Of a DNA stretch of 64,000 nt, positions 10,854 through 20,804 are shown one piece after another (position 1 is the first letter of the stretch; each line of letters opens with the position of its first letter). The stretch is from Dichotomocladium elegans (taxonomy: Eukaryota; Mucoromycota; Mucoromycetes; Mucorales; Lichtheimiaceae). The DNA lies in NCBI GenBank assembly GCA_025716815.1, contig JAIXMN010000002.1:1240001-1304000 (forward strand), in the 5' to 3' direction. Under the pieces are notes generated by a model, which was not told where the DNA came from, did not search any database, and saw only the letters and a program-made list of their open reading frames with translations. Position numbers and translations under genes: made by a program.

Positions 10854-12704
10854 AATGACGAGAACAGACACGTTTGTAGCAATGAAAACATGGTTAACCT
10901 TCTTTAGACAGTAGAGGTATCCATTGTTACCTAGAGAATCCGAGTTAAGGAGTTTGTCTTTACAATTCGCACCTGCTTTGCCTTCTGTTGGTTTACCGAC
11001 GAAGTCCATTGCCAGAATTTTGTCGACCGATTTGCAATATTTTTTTCTGATGTGCGCGAGTGTGGCGGCGTTGCATCTCAGATTCTTTGGCTCGTTGTTT
11101 AATCTTGAGATCTGTTTGGACACTGGATCGTTTCCATTCGTTCATCGATATCTGTATTTCTTCTTTGCCGTCGTACGAGAGAATGAGATCAATCTTTCGG
11201 CCATACGTATATGATGTGTCTGAGTGGTTGAATAGTGCCTTATTCATGTCAATGCCATCTTTGGTCGCTGAAGACACATGTTCTCCACTTTTTCCAATGT
11301 CGGTTATCCGGTTTAGCGTTGTTTTAGGTTGAATTCTTACTCGGACATTATAATATCGGTTTCGTCGAACAAGAGATCGAGAACACTGGCAAATCTTCGG
11401 TAATATGTTATTTCGCTTATGTCTTTCGGGTTTCCCCATCGACCAAAATTCCGTGCCCTAGAAAAAAAGGCGTTTGGTTTTGAATGCACGAGAGACGCTC
11501 ATTTTTTGATTTCATGACTTACACCATTTCCAGCATCGACAGCATCAGATACTTTTCGTTTCTCTCGTTTTTTTCACTTAGCAGTTTCCACTGCTTTTCA
11601 TGGATTAGTCTTAGGAGGTCCTTTGTGTTTTGTGCGGTTTCAATGATTTTGTCGAAAATTTCGCCGGTGCTATTCTCCATCCCGGCTATGTCGTCGAGTT
11701 TCATTGTTTTTGTTTCCGAGATGATCTCAATCCACTGATCAGTGTAGAAACCCTTCGTGTATGCTTCAGTCATGTCTGACTTCAGCAGATCGAATATTTT
11801 TGAGATGCTAAGGCTATGGCTGTGTAAAAAAAAAGGTTCTCATGCAGCAATCACAAAGTCACTTGCTTCATCAACGCCGCCTCGTTTTCGTTCTTCTCCT
11901 GCTTCGCAATGAGGTCTCCACCAATTTGAAGTAGTGAGTCTGCAGTAGATTGCTTCCCTATCGACTGTAGTTTTTCTACATCATCCGGATCTAATTCGTG
12001 GCCAAGAATCTACGGAAAGTATTATCATAGGCTTGGGGTTTATGTCCCTCGACAACTACCTTCTTGTACGCAAGGCGATGCGTACTATAGCTCGCATCAT
12101 TCAGGTCGATATCATTCGCATCAATGTCCTCATCCAACAGATCTTCGGTGGTATCGCGAGATTCGATGCCAGATGCCGGCGAGCATGGCAGAGCTGGACT
12201 GTCACTCGATCGGCGGGATCCGAGCACTTGATAGGGGTTATCCCTGTGAACAGCCATGATCTCACCCATCGTATCTTTAAAAGCTTGTTGGGTGAGCGGT
12301 GCAGCGTCAATTAACGTATTCAGACCGACTCTGCGATATGTCCTTTCAAGCCCCCGCTAGAGTGTTCAAGGCAGAGACATATCAATGTGTGCAAGCAATA
12401 TTGACAATTCTTACCTTCATTAACAGGTCTTCGTATATACCGTCCCATACATTGCCTGACACCTCTAAGCTAGAGGTATGCTTTTCGGTATCCAGAACGA
12501 GTATATATTTCCTAACTACCTGTCAGATAATATCCTGTGGCCAGAATTATGGTGCGCAGCAGCATAACGCGACTTCCAAGTATCAATGAGATCCTGTTTT
12601 CCCTTCGCGTTGAGGGAGATGGACCAGCTGGAAAGGTTGTCTTTGTTATCTTCCAGAAAAACGGAGAACTTTGGCTTCTTCGCCGACTGGACATATTTCG
12701 TCAT
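10854..12704 (-). CDS. Right-arm mirror copy of the PD-(D/E)XK-like gene, C-terminus truncated
   Basis: The same exons as the left-arm copy on the opposite strand, with a few amino-acid differences (KPTEGKAGANC here, KSTEGKADADC in the left arm; HVSSATKDG versus HVSAATKDG). Read through the spacer, this copy continues as SVLVIPEDFAEIAYF before entering the inverted left arm. The spacer is therefore the natural continuation of this copy, and the duplication joint lies inside the gene near its 3' end. Both copies keep the R-K-I-D and E-W-K residues. The two genes are convergent and their transcripts would be complementary over most of their length. Confidence 0.5.
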
Positions 12705-13028
12705 CTCTTTTTTGCAAACGTAAAAGAATAACATTCGATGAGCGACAATTTACCACTATCTATTACATTAATCAGTTAAGTATACCTTGCTGGCCTGCGT
12801 ATCTTTGGTGCTTTCGCATTCCAGTCATGTTTAGCTTCTTCGATAAAGAGTGAGGTAGCACACCCGTGTTCTGCTGCGCATTGACCCATTTTCGCGACTG
12901 TACGGCCGACCGGTCACGGCAGCCAATCAAAAAGCTACTTTACTTCGGATGCCGCTTTAATGCGCGAGCGCGTTCTTCATTATCGCAGTTCGTGTGATTC
13001 AGTAGGCTCTTGTTTAAATTAGCATTAA

Positions 13029-14531
13029 GCGTCCCAAGTGAGGTAGCTTTGCTATTAAAGCGTAGATCATGATGTGGCCTCACAATCGGTGCTAACGTTA
13101 GTATTTTTTTTTGCATTACACAGGCAATTGGTAATCAACGCAATGCTGACCATAATTTTCATTCCTGCTCTTGACAAGAAAACGAATTATTTTTTCTTGG
13201 CCACATCTTGACAAGGGAATCTCATGACTAGCACTAACCCTGCGTGGTCATGAGTAGCTTCAGGCTTCCTGTTTGCGTCCCAAGTGAGATAGCAGTGCTC
13301 TTGTAGCTATCAAGCGCATGTCATGGTGTGGCTTCACTGTCGGTATCTAAGGGTTAGTCCTATACATTTTGTGCGTAATACGAAGATTCTCCATACAATA
13401 TTAACCCATCTTTTATGATTATAGCTGTGATTCTAAACTACGTCAATACTTCTACTTCCCTGGCCACATCATGACAAGGGAATCTCATGACTAGCCTAGC
13501 ACAGCGTGGTTATGAGTAGCTTCAGGCTCCCTGTTTGCGTCCCAAGTGAGATAGCTTTGCTATTGAAGCGTAGATCATGATGTGGCCTCACAATCGGCGC
13601 TAAGGTTAGTATTTTTTTTTATGCATTACGCAGGCAATTGGAATCAAAACAATGCTCACCATAATTTTCATTCCTGCTGCTGACGAGAAAACGAATTATT
13701 TTATCGCTTCCGCCTTCTTGGCCACACCTTGACAAGGGAATCTCATGACTAGCACTAACCCTGCGTGGTCATGAGTAGCTTCAGGCTTCCTGTTTGCGTC
13801 CCAAGTGAGATAGCAGTGCTCTTGTAGCTATCAAGCGCATGTCATGGTGTGGCCTCACTATCGGTATCTAAGGGTTAGTCCTATACATTTGTGCGTAATA
13901 CGAAGGATTTCCATACAATACTAACCCATCTTTTGTGGCTATTGCTGTGATTCTAAACTACGTCAATACTTCTACTTCCCTGGCCACATCATGACAAGGG
14001 AATCTCATGACTAGCCTAGCACAGCGTGGTTATGAGTAGCTTCAGGCTCCCTGTTTGCGTCCCAAGTGAGATAGCTTTGCTATTGAAGCGTAGATCATGA
14101 TGTGGCCTCACAATCCGCGCCAAGGTTAGTAATTTTTTTTATGCATTACACAGGCAATTGGAATCAAAGCAATGCTCACCATAATTTTCATTCCTGCTGC
14201 TGACGAGAAAACGAATTATTTTATCGCTTCCGCCTTCTTGGCCACACCTTGACAAGGGAATCTCATGACTAGCACTAACCCTGCGTGGTCATGAGTAGCT
14301 TCAGGCTTCCTGTTTGCGTCCCAAGTGAGATAGCAGTGCTCTTGTAGCTATCAAGCGCATGTCATGGTGTGGCCTCACTATCGGTATCTAAGGGTTAGTC
14401 CTATACATTTGTGCGTAATACGAAGGATTTCCATACAATACTAACCCATCTTTTGTGGCTATTGCTGTGATTCTAAACTACGTCAATAATTCTACTTCCC
14501 TGGCCACATCATGACAAGGGAATCTCATGAT
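13029..14531. repeat. Satellite array, ~260-bp monomers in A-B-A-B-A-B higher-order pattern
   Basis: Units begin with GCGTCCCAAGTGAG at 13029, 13275, 13537, 13796, 14057 and 14316, giving lengths 246, 262, 259, 261 and 259, plus a last partial unit to about 14531. Odd units (A) carry AGCTTTGCTATT and ATCATGATGTGGCC; even units (B) carry AGCAGTGCTCTTG and CATGTCATGGTGTGGCC. A resembles A, and B resembles B, more closely than A resembles B, so the real period is about 520 bp. Near the end of each unit is GGCCACATCATG or GGCCACACCTTG, complementary to CATGATGTGGCC near its start, so each monomer could form a large stem. Confidence 0.92.
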
Positions 14532-16381
14532 TGACCAGCTGCTGGTTTTGAACGATCTTTTCTGGCGCATCATCGTGTGCCGGTGGTTACCGGGGCGACC
14601 AGGAGTTTGTTGGGCATGTTGGCGTGCTTCCACACCTACGGAAGATTGTTCACTGGTTACTACCACGGGCGCTCTGTGTGACGATTCTCTCGGTTGCTGC
14701 GCAGTCAGTACACAGGGAGCAATACAGCTCTGGGTGCTAGCCGACATACAGACAGACATGTTTCTTGTCGGTTGTTTGGCTGTCAGCACACATGTGCGCA
14801 CAAGTGGGTATCGTCCGTTTCCAAAGGCAAATAATCTTATGTTGGCATATTTGGACTGCGTCAAAATACTAATGTTCTTCTCTTCCTCTCCTGGGCGCTC
14901 AAATGAGGACAGTTAGCCCATTTCTATTTTCCTTTGACTTCTCATTCGACTCGACAGGGAATCATGTCGCGCATTTTCCCAGGGCCTCAAAACTGGAGCC
15001 TGAAAGTTGATTTTCTGATACAGTACCTGTCAGCACGCAAGGAGATGTAAATGTTCATACTAGTACTAAGAAGACAAATCTGGCTATTTCGTTTCGTACA
15101 CATAATGACACATACCTCCCTCCGATAGTTTTATATTAATTGGAGATTTGAGCTACAGTTGCATAAATGCAACGTTCTAAACAGTTTGATTCTTCTTGTT
15201 TTACAATAATAATAGTGCAAGGTAGACGGGTATACCTGAATTTGTATAGTTAATGTGAAAGGCAAAGTTGCTTCACCAGTATCTTGTGCCGGGGTCTCTG
15301 CAGTCATATTCAAACGCTTTGAAAATTAAAGGTTGCGAGATGGAGGGAGGACAGAAGGGAGTTGGGGGTAAACAAGGCCCAGTGTTAAACTATAAAAGTG
15401 GGGCTTGGATCTTCTTTATGTACACAAGGAACCATTGGTCGGCTTGCACAGGACGTCGTACATACTTACACCCTTTAGTTATGTGCCACCTCTTCCACTG
15501 CCCTGTAGAGGTCTTCAGTATCTGGTAGACGGAAGAAACGGTACTTGTAAGTCAGGCTGTGTAGTGTAACATCCAGCGGGCCTGCGGCACAGCAATATGG
15601 ACAAGATCAGTCATTCCCTGCCAGACCACGTTCTGCGTCTTCAACTTTACAAACTAGGAAATTGTGCTTCGAATGTAGGGACAGGGCAAGTTATAGTTAG
15701 CTTGTTTGATAGGGAATTTCAGCGCTAGAGTGCTGTCGATATAGAGCATTCCCAGCCAGATAGAAGTTGGATGGTCCCGTAGCACTCCTTCATCACGTTT
15801 TTACAATATCATCATCTACTGAGTCGCATTGGTACCTCCGACGCCTTTGTTTGATGCGAGACACTGCACATATCCCGCATCTGCGGCAACCGTATATTGT
15901 ACATATACAGTTACCTGATCATACCATCAACAACGAACATTATCAAGCAATCTCCTTTTTGACATTTCTTCCCTCTATCCAATTTTTGTGGAACTACCGA
16001 TACGCATTTACTACGATTTGTCGAGCATATGAGATAGTTATGCGCATGGTGACATAATGGTTGTGGAGATCTGCCGCCAGCGAGGGATTCTTTTCTTTCT
16101 CATAAACAATATAATTACACCAGGTGCTGAATGCCTTTGAATATTATCCGGAGATATATTGCGATAGAGACGCTATGTCTGTATAGGAAGACGTACATTA
16201 GGAACAGTTCTAAGCTCCATAGGCATATTAATCTAAGTGTAAATCCATAAGCCAAGGGAAGTTCACGCAGTCAACTACGAGGAAAGTAATAAAATTTAAT
16301 ATTCGGGTATCAAAGTTGAAAGTATCTTTCGTCGCACAGTAAGGTTTTCATTGACAAGAGGTGTTCGAATATAGAAGGACT
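14532..16381. other. Gene-poor interval between satellite and metacaspase
   Basis: ORFs of 60-129 codons occur on both strands without recognisable domains. A minus-strand exon-like stretch near 15490-15590 reads KYRFFRLPDTEDLYRAVEEV and may belong to a small undetected gene. A TATAAAAG-like box is near 15392. Nothing else is supported. Confidence 0.35.
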
Positions 16382-17856
16382 TTAACATATAAATGGGGCG
16401 TCAACATCGATGGGATGGGAAGAACTTAGTTGAGGTCTTTGAGAAAATTCCTTGCCCAAGATGTCGCGGAGATTATTCAAGAGTTCACGGTATGACTGAT
16501 TTGGGTTGTTGCGAAGAGCGGCTTCAAGGAAAAGTTAAGCCTTTTGATGAGTTACACAATCCTCCCAGAAACCCGTCGCCGTATCAAAGTCTTACTTATA
16601 AACGCATAACTCATCGCACCCGTCGCCTTGCCTGATCTTTGGTCGTCCGCAGATGTTTGATCATCTTTGCATCTGTGTGAATTTGCAATAAGTGCTCTCA
16701 TCGGGGGTACATGCACGCATTTTACCGTTCTGGGCATACCCACTAAACATCACAATATCAGCCGGCGAACAAAAAGATCGCCTATTGCATGCTTCCTTGA
16801 ACCGCGTCAAGATCAGTCTATAGCCAAGGTCTTTGAGCGCCTCACGGGCGCGTTGCTTATCACCTCGCGCATAGGCGACGCCTGCGGAGAGTATCCCTTT
16901 TCCTGCTGACTTGAAAAGGTTGGTCTCCTTTAGCTCGCCCTTCGTCGAGTATATGTAGGGAAGGTCAAGGACCGTTCCTGAATGACAGCTATCAAAAATA
17001 GCGGTGAGACGGCATCCAGCCGGAAGAGGGAGTACCAAGATCTGGTGCAGGTCCTGCGCATATAACTTTGATTTGAGCATTGCATAACATGTGAAGGCGC
17101 CATGCATACATACATCGTCTCGTATCTGGCCCGTCGTACCCTCGTATTGATCGAAGTCTACGGGGAAGATTGTTTCGTCGAAGCCATCTGGCTCATCACC
17201 GTTATCATCCTCGACCTAAGTTTGATTTAGTCAACCGATAGAGAGAAAGAGAGAGCCTGGACAACAGCGCATTATTACTACTCACAAAGCCACCATGGCC
17301 ACTATAGTGGAGGAAGAACCTACCACAATAGCCAATGGATTAGAGAAAAAAAAGCGACAAGATGGAATACGAGTTGTACACTAGGTGACACAGAGTATCG
17401 CACTCACGAATCACCATCTTCTGCGCCCTCAACAAGCCATTGCAAGGCAGCAAGGATATTTGCACGGGTCGGGGTCTGGGTAGGGTCTTTTTGATCATCT
17501 GTGAGAATCTTCATGTTTTGTTCGCTGAAGCCGTAGAAAGACACAATAAAGTCCTTGACATTATGCACATCGTTAATGCAGCCTATTTTCCGTTAATAGT
17601 TCGCCCAGCGTAACCTCAACTTTTCAACAGAAGAGGGAAGCCGGTCAAGTCACCTTCCAATGCGTTTTCGGTGTCGAAATAATTGATGCCAATCAACAAC
17701 GCTCGCTTCTTTCCATTGCCTATCCAATGGGGTTACACGCAATATGAGCTTTAATCGCTTTCTCTTAAGCGGCGAGGCTGAATGAGAACTTGCATTTGGA
17801 GAGCTTATAGTGAACCTGCTCAGGTTTTGAATACACCTCGGCACTGATATCGCCAT
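16382..17856 (-). CDS. Type I metacaspase (arginine/lysine-specific cysteine peptidase)
   Basis: Metacaspases are Ca2+-dependent peptidases tied to stress response, protein-aggregate clearance and cell death. The exons give KKRALLIGINYF, then CINDVHNVKDFIVSFYGFSE and a linker ANILAALQWLVEGAEDGDS. Next comes RFFLHYSGHGG with the catalytic histidine, then PAGCRLTAIFDSCHSGTVLD with the catalytic cysteine in DSCHSG. The C-terminal part CKDDQTSAD...GKATGAMSYAFIS leads into QSYRELLNNLRDIL, and the end is HPIDVDAPFIC with stop at 16382-16384. At least four introns are needed. The N-terminal exon is unresolved: MAISVPRCIQN at 17856 is one candidate but is not in an obvious splice frame with KKRALLIG. 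A long Pro/Gln/Tyr-rich prodomain is not evident. Confidence 0.9.
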
Positions 17857-18329
17857 ATGTAGCGAGACTACCAGTGCGAGCTAAATTCCAAGAGGGATGT
17901 AATCGATGAAAGGTAGAAAAGAAGGAATCTGTTAAGCCCAGATGCTGTTATATCAATCCACGCTCTGTACCTGAAGAAAAGTCTTCTCTAGCGTTCTAAT
18001 TGAAACCCCCAACTCAGCCCATATGCACTTTTGGCAGGCACGTAGTTTGATTACCTCGGGGCGTGAAGGTAAATATTCTTCGCAGAGCGGCATGGCTATC
18101 ACGGAAGCGATAAAACAGAAAGGAGAGAAAGAAGAAAAGAGAAGCAGCAAAGCCCAGAGATGCGGCTTTTCGGAACTTGTGAGCTTAATCTCCCTTTCAT
18201 AGATAATGAAGGTCACACCAGTGAAGAAAGCACACCTGTCTATAAAACGTGCTTAGCCGCTCCGCTTGAATTTGGCACTCTTAATAATGCAAAGTGATAA
18301 AGACCTTTTTGTATCGACCCCTCTCATAT
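17857..18329. other. Intergenic, weak minus-strand ORF
   Basis: An 87-codon minus frame (17953-18216) has a hydrophobic stretch (LWALLLLFSSFSPFCFIASV) but no recognised family. It may be an exon or chance. Confidence 0.25.
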
Positions 18330-18740
18330 AAAAAAATTGTAGCGCGTATGTACTATAAAATATTTTGCATTCGTGGATTGAGAAATATGTTTGTCACTAG
18401 AAAACACCACCTCCACAGGTCCCTGTTTACACACTAAGGGCCCTGGTGGGTCCCAACAGTTAGACCTGAGTAATTCCAGCTATAACTGGAGCAGAGAGCA
18501 TAGCAGAAAAGAGAGCCAACAGACGGAAAAGGGAAGATTAATAGGGACAGCCAGGATGCAAGCTGAAAGATGGGGTTGGAAGGGTAAAATAATAAAGTTG
18601 AAGAGTGTCCAGGATCTCCTCTCTTCTGCGACTCATCATCTTGCAATAAAACAATTTCGAGAACATGAAAGAGCATATCAGAATGTAGTTCATGAAGTGA
18701 CCAGGTTTCTAGACAGTCCATTATTCATAGGAAGTCATTT
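18330..18740 (-). mobile_element. Diverged 3'-end remnant of the Tc1/mariner-Fanzor family
   Basis: The order of blocks matches 26270-26770: TTTGCATTCGTGGATTG, then GTCACTAGAAAACACCACCTCCA, GGGCCC, a hairpin (18475-18490) whose minus-strand loop is TTATAG with stem TCCAG/CTGGA, and finally CAGTCCATTATTCATAGGAA. Divergence is high and no ORF is kept. It is useful for comparison because the hairpin stem differs from other copies while remaining paired. Confidence 0.62.
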
Positions 18741-19221
18741 TTGTAATAGACCTGCTTATGTAGTGCATATCATCAATCGATACTCATCCACAACCATGTT
18801 ATATACGGGTCTATTCAGGTACTGTCTTGACGTATAAATTGTAAAAATAAGTATATTTTAGGTGCTATGTCGTGGAGAAGGCCGAGTGTATGGCTGATGC
18901 TTTCATCCTGTTCTATTGCCAATACATCTCATAGGTCCCGGGAAGGTCCCATCGTCATCAAAGAGATCAGTTACACTTCATGATCTACTTGGAATCTTGA
19001 ACAATGAGGCGATTCGATCGTCCCGTGAATTCTTCTTATTTCGCGATATTAACCTGCTTTTTGTTATTGCCAAGCAAAGCTGGAAGCTGGACTCTCATTC
19101 TGTGCATTTTGAAATGACATAGCATCAGACTTAATTGACATGATATTTGCAGAGGAACAAAGATACGTTTTTTTTATGAATCAAATACGCTAAAATGAAA
19201 AAATTGCAGTATAAAAGAACC
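18741..19221. other. Intergenic downstream of Zn2Cys6 gene
   Basis: AT-rich. On the minus strand a short open stretch (SIKSDAMSFQNAQNESPASS) near 19050-19140 could be a further exon of the neighbouring transcription factor, but no clear splice join was found. Confidence 0.3.
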
Positions 19222-20012
19222 CTATAGGGAAACGAGGGAACCTATCGTTGCTTTGGGCAATGTGTTGTTTGGATCTGGATCGTAATTTAGGATGTTTTTG
19301 ATGGCGAGAGGACCGACGTCTTTCTCCGGTCGTTTTCGCTTTCGAGTTTGCATTTCATGCAAGAGCTGCTCCATCTTTTTCAGTCGTGCTTCCAAGTGTT
19401 CGATGTAACTAACACCCAAACGACGTCTGTTAGTACTTTGATTCCTTACGATATATATATATATATATGAAATATATGAAACTGCGGTATCTAACCCCTT
19501 TGGTGGTCCTCTTTTTTTGATAACCTACAGGACAGACGTGAGTCTTCAATGGACAACGGCTCTTCGTTCTCTTTTCCCACTGACATCGTTAAACGTGCAT
19601 TCATAATCATAGTCTTGACAGGCAGTGCATACTTTTGACTCCGCGATATTACACCTTGTGAATGAAGATACGTCAAATCATTATTTTTACCCGGGAGTCC
19701 TATATTTTACATTCTCAAAGACGTACTTGATTTTCCTTCGACGGCAGATGTCACCTACATTTCGAGAGTGTTAAAAAAAAACGATCCATAACCTGTGTGT
19801 GGATTTTACACACATGCTCTTGCGATACGTGCACGCCGATGATCATTAGACGATGTGCCTCCTCTTGGAGATATGGAGGGAGGGATTCGTTGACCAATAT
19901 CATTTGACGAAGACATTGTATATGAAAGAAGAACGAAGGAAATGAGAAAAAGAAACAAAAATAAACCAAAAGAGCCATAAGAAATCATACTTCCATCCGC
20001 TTGTGCTACCAC
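19222..20012 (-). CDS. Zn2Cys6 (Gal4-type) transcription factor, apparently short
   Basis: Four or more small exons splice to a complete binuclear zinc cluster: RARIARACDICRRRKIK, then CNIAESKVCTACQDYDYEC, with six cysteines. The splice inside ACD is T|GT (exon ...GCAT, acceptor AAATGTAG), and the one after KIK uses donor GTACGT. The linker KKRGPPKG joins YIEHLEARLKKMEQLL, the usual dimerisation coiled coil of Gal4/XlnR-like proteins, then KRKRPEKDVGPL. An (AT)n tract lies in the intron at about 19451. The stop at 19222 falls soon after the coiled coil, so the middle-homology domain is missing or lies in unrecognised exons. The start is not certain; the upstream exon may extend beyond 20012. 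Confidence 0.82.
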
Positions 20013-20241
20013 CCCATATTATTCAGCAGAATGCTCTTTTTCTCTTTCTTTCAAGCGTATCAGCAAATCATCTAACGTATGCTTGCTTTGATTTTAAAAT
20101 AAGAGAGATGTGGGTGAAGCGTCAAACGAGAGGGTGGGACTAGGAAAGTCCCTTCCCCGAGCTACACTTCATGAATGTTCGTTTCATGTAATAAATAGCA
20201 ATGTAGATACTCCTTCACTGCCAAAGCAGCGCACATTGAAC

Positions 20242-20721
20242 CTAGTGGCCAAATATAATATAGTACCTCAAGATGGCTGCTGAGCCAATCAATATTTGAT
20301 GGATCGTACCAATATCATTGAATGGTAGCCAGATAATTCTAGAGTAAGGCGTTTCGTTGCAAACCATACTTGTCATATCCTGGAAATCTGGATTGCACAA
20401 ACCCTTTTTTCGGGCCATTTCCGTCTCGCGGAAAAACAGCACTCCTCGGCAATCGGTTATTTCTACCGCCCGAATTGTCTTTACAAAATTATTGAACCGT
20501 TTAATGAGCACGGCATCGACACCGAAAATATGGAGGATTTACATCATAAATTCAGAACGACGCATCACCAAAGAATGATGCCCATGTAAGATAGGCTGCG
20601 TAATCCAAATGATTGCTTCGCAAAAGTTAAGCAATGGGATGCGTGGTACAAAAAAATGTTTAAGTTTAGCCGGTCCGGAAGAATCGGCGGTACAACAAAT
20701 GACTGTTTTTCGGTCTTTCAT
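20242..20721 (-). pseudogene. Unknown ORF interrupted by one in-frame stop
   Basis: An ATG at 20721 opens MKDRKTVICCTADSSGPAKL..., which reaches RSEFMM and a TAA (20539-20541). The same frame then continues at once as ILHIFGVDAVLIKRFNNF through ETEMARKKGLCNPDFQDM to a stop at 20242. The two halves make about 160 codons in one phase with a single interruption. I do not recognise the family. It lies just beyond the 3' end of the WDR24 gene, on the same strand. It could be a broken gene or two exons with an intron spanning the TAA. Confidence 0.4.
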
Positions 20722-20804
20722 CGTTGGTATTTACAAAGTGGATTGTGATTATCATGTTGAGACTTTGGTGCTCATGCGAAATGCTTAAATAAATGTAAAT
20801 ATTG

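Larger units (their letters stand above)
8678..12999. repeat. Giant near-perfect palindrome: two 2146-bp arms, 30-bp spacer
   Basis: The left arm (8678-10823) is repeated in reverse complement as the right arm (10854-12999); position x pairs with 21677 minus x at both the centre and the outer ends, so there is no net indel. The spacer is 10824-10853. Only scattered substitutions separate the arms (for example near 8697, 10410, 10690-10715 and 10777). Each arm carries the same set of exons on opposite strands. The left edge cuts a Tc1/mariner copy and the right edge abuts a satellite array. Confidence 0.95.

Noticed and set aside
13029..14531. CRISPR-like array
   Set aside because: Units are ~260 bp and similar throughout; there are no short repeats with unique spacers and the genome is eukaryotic.
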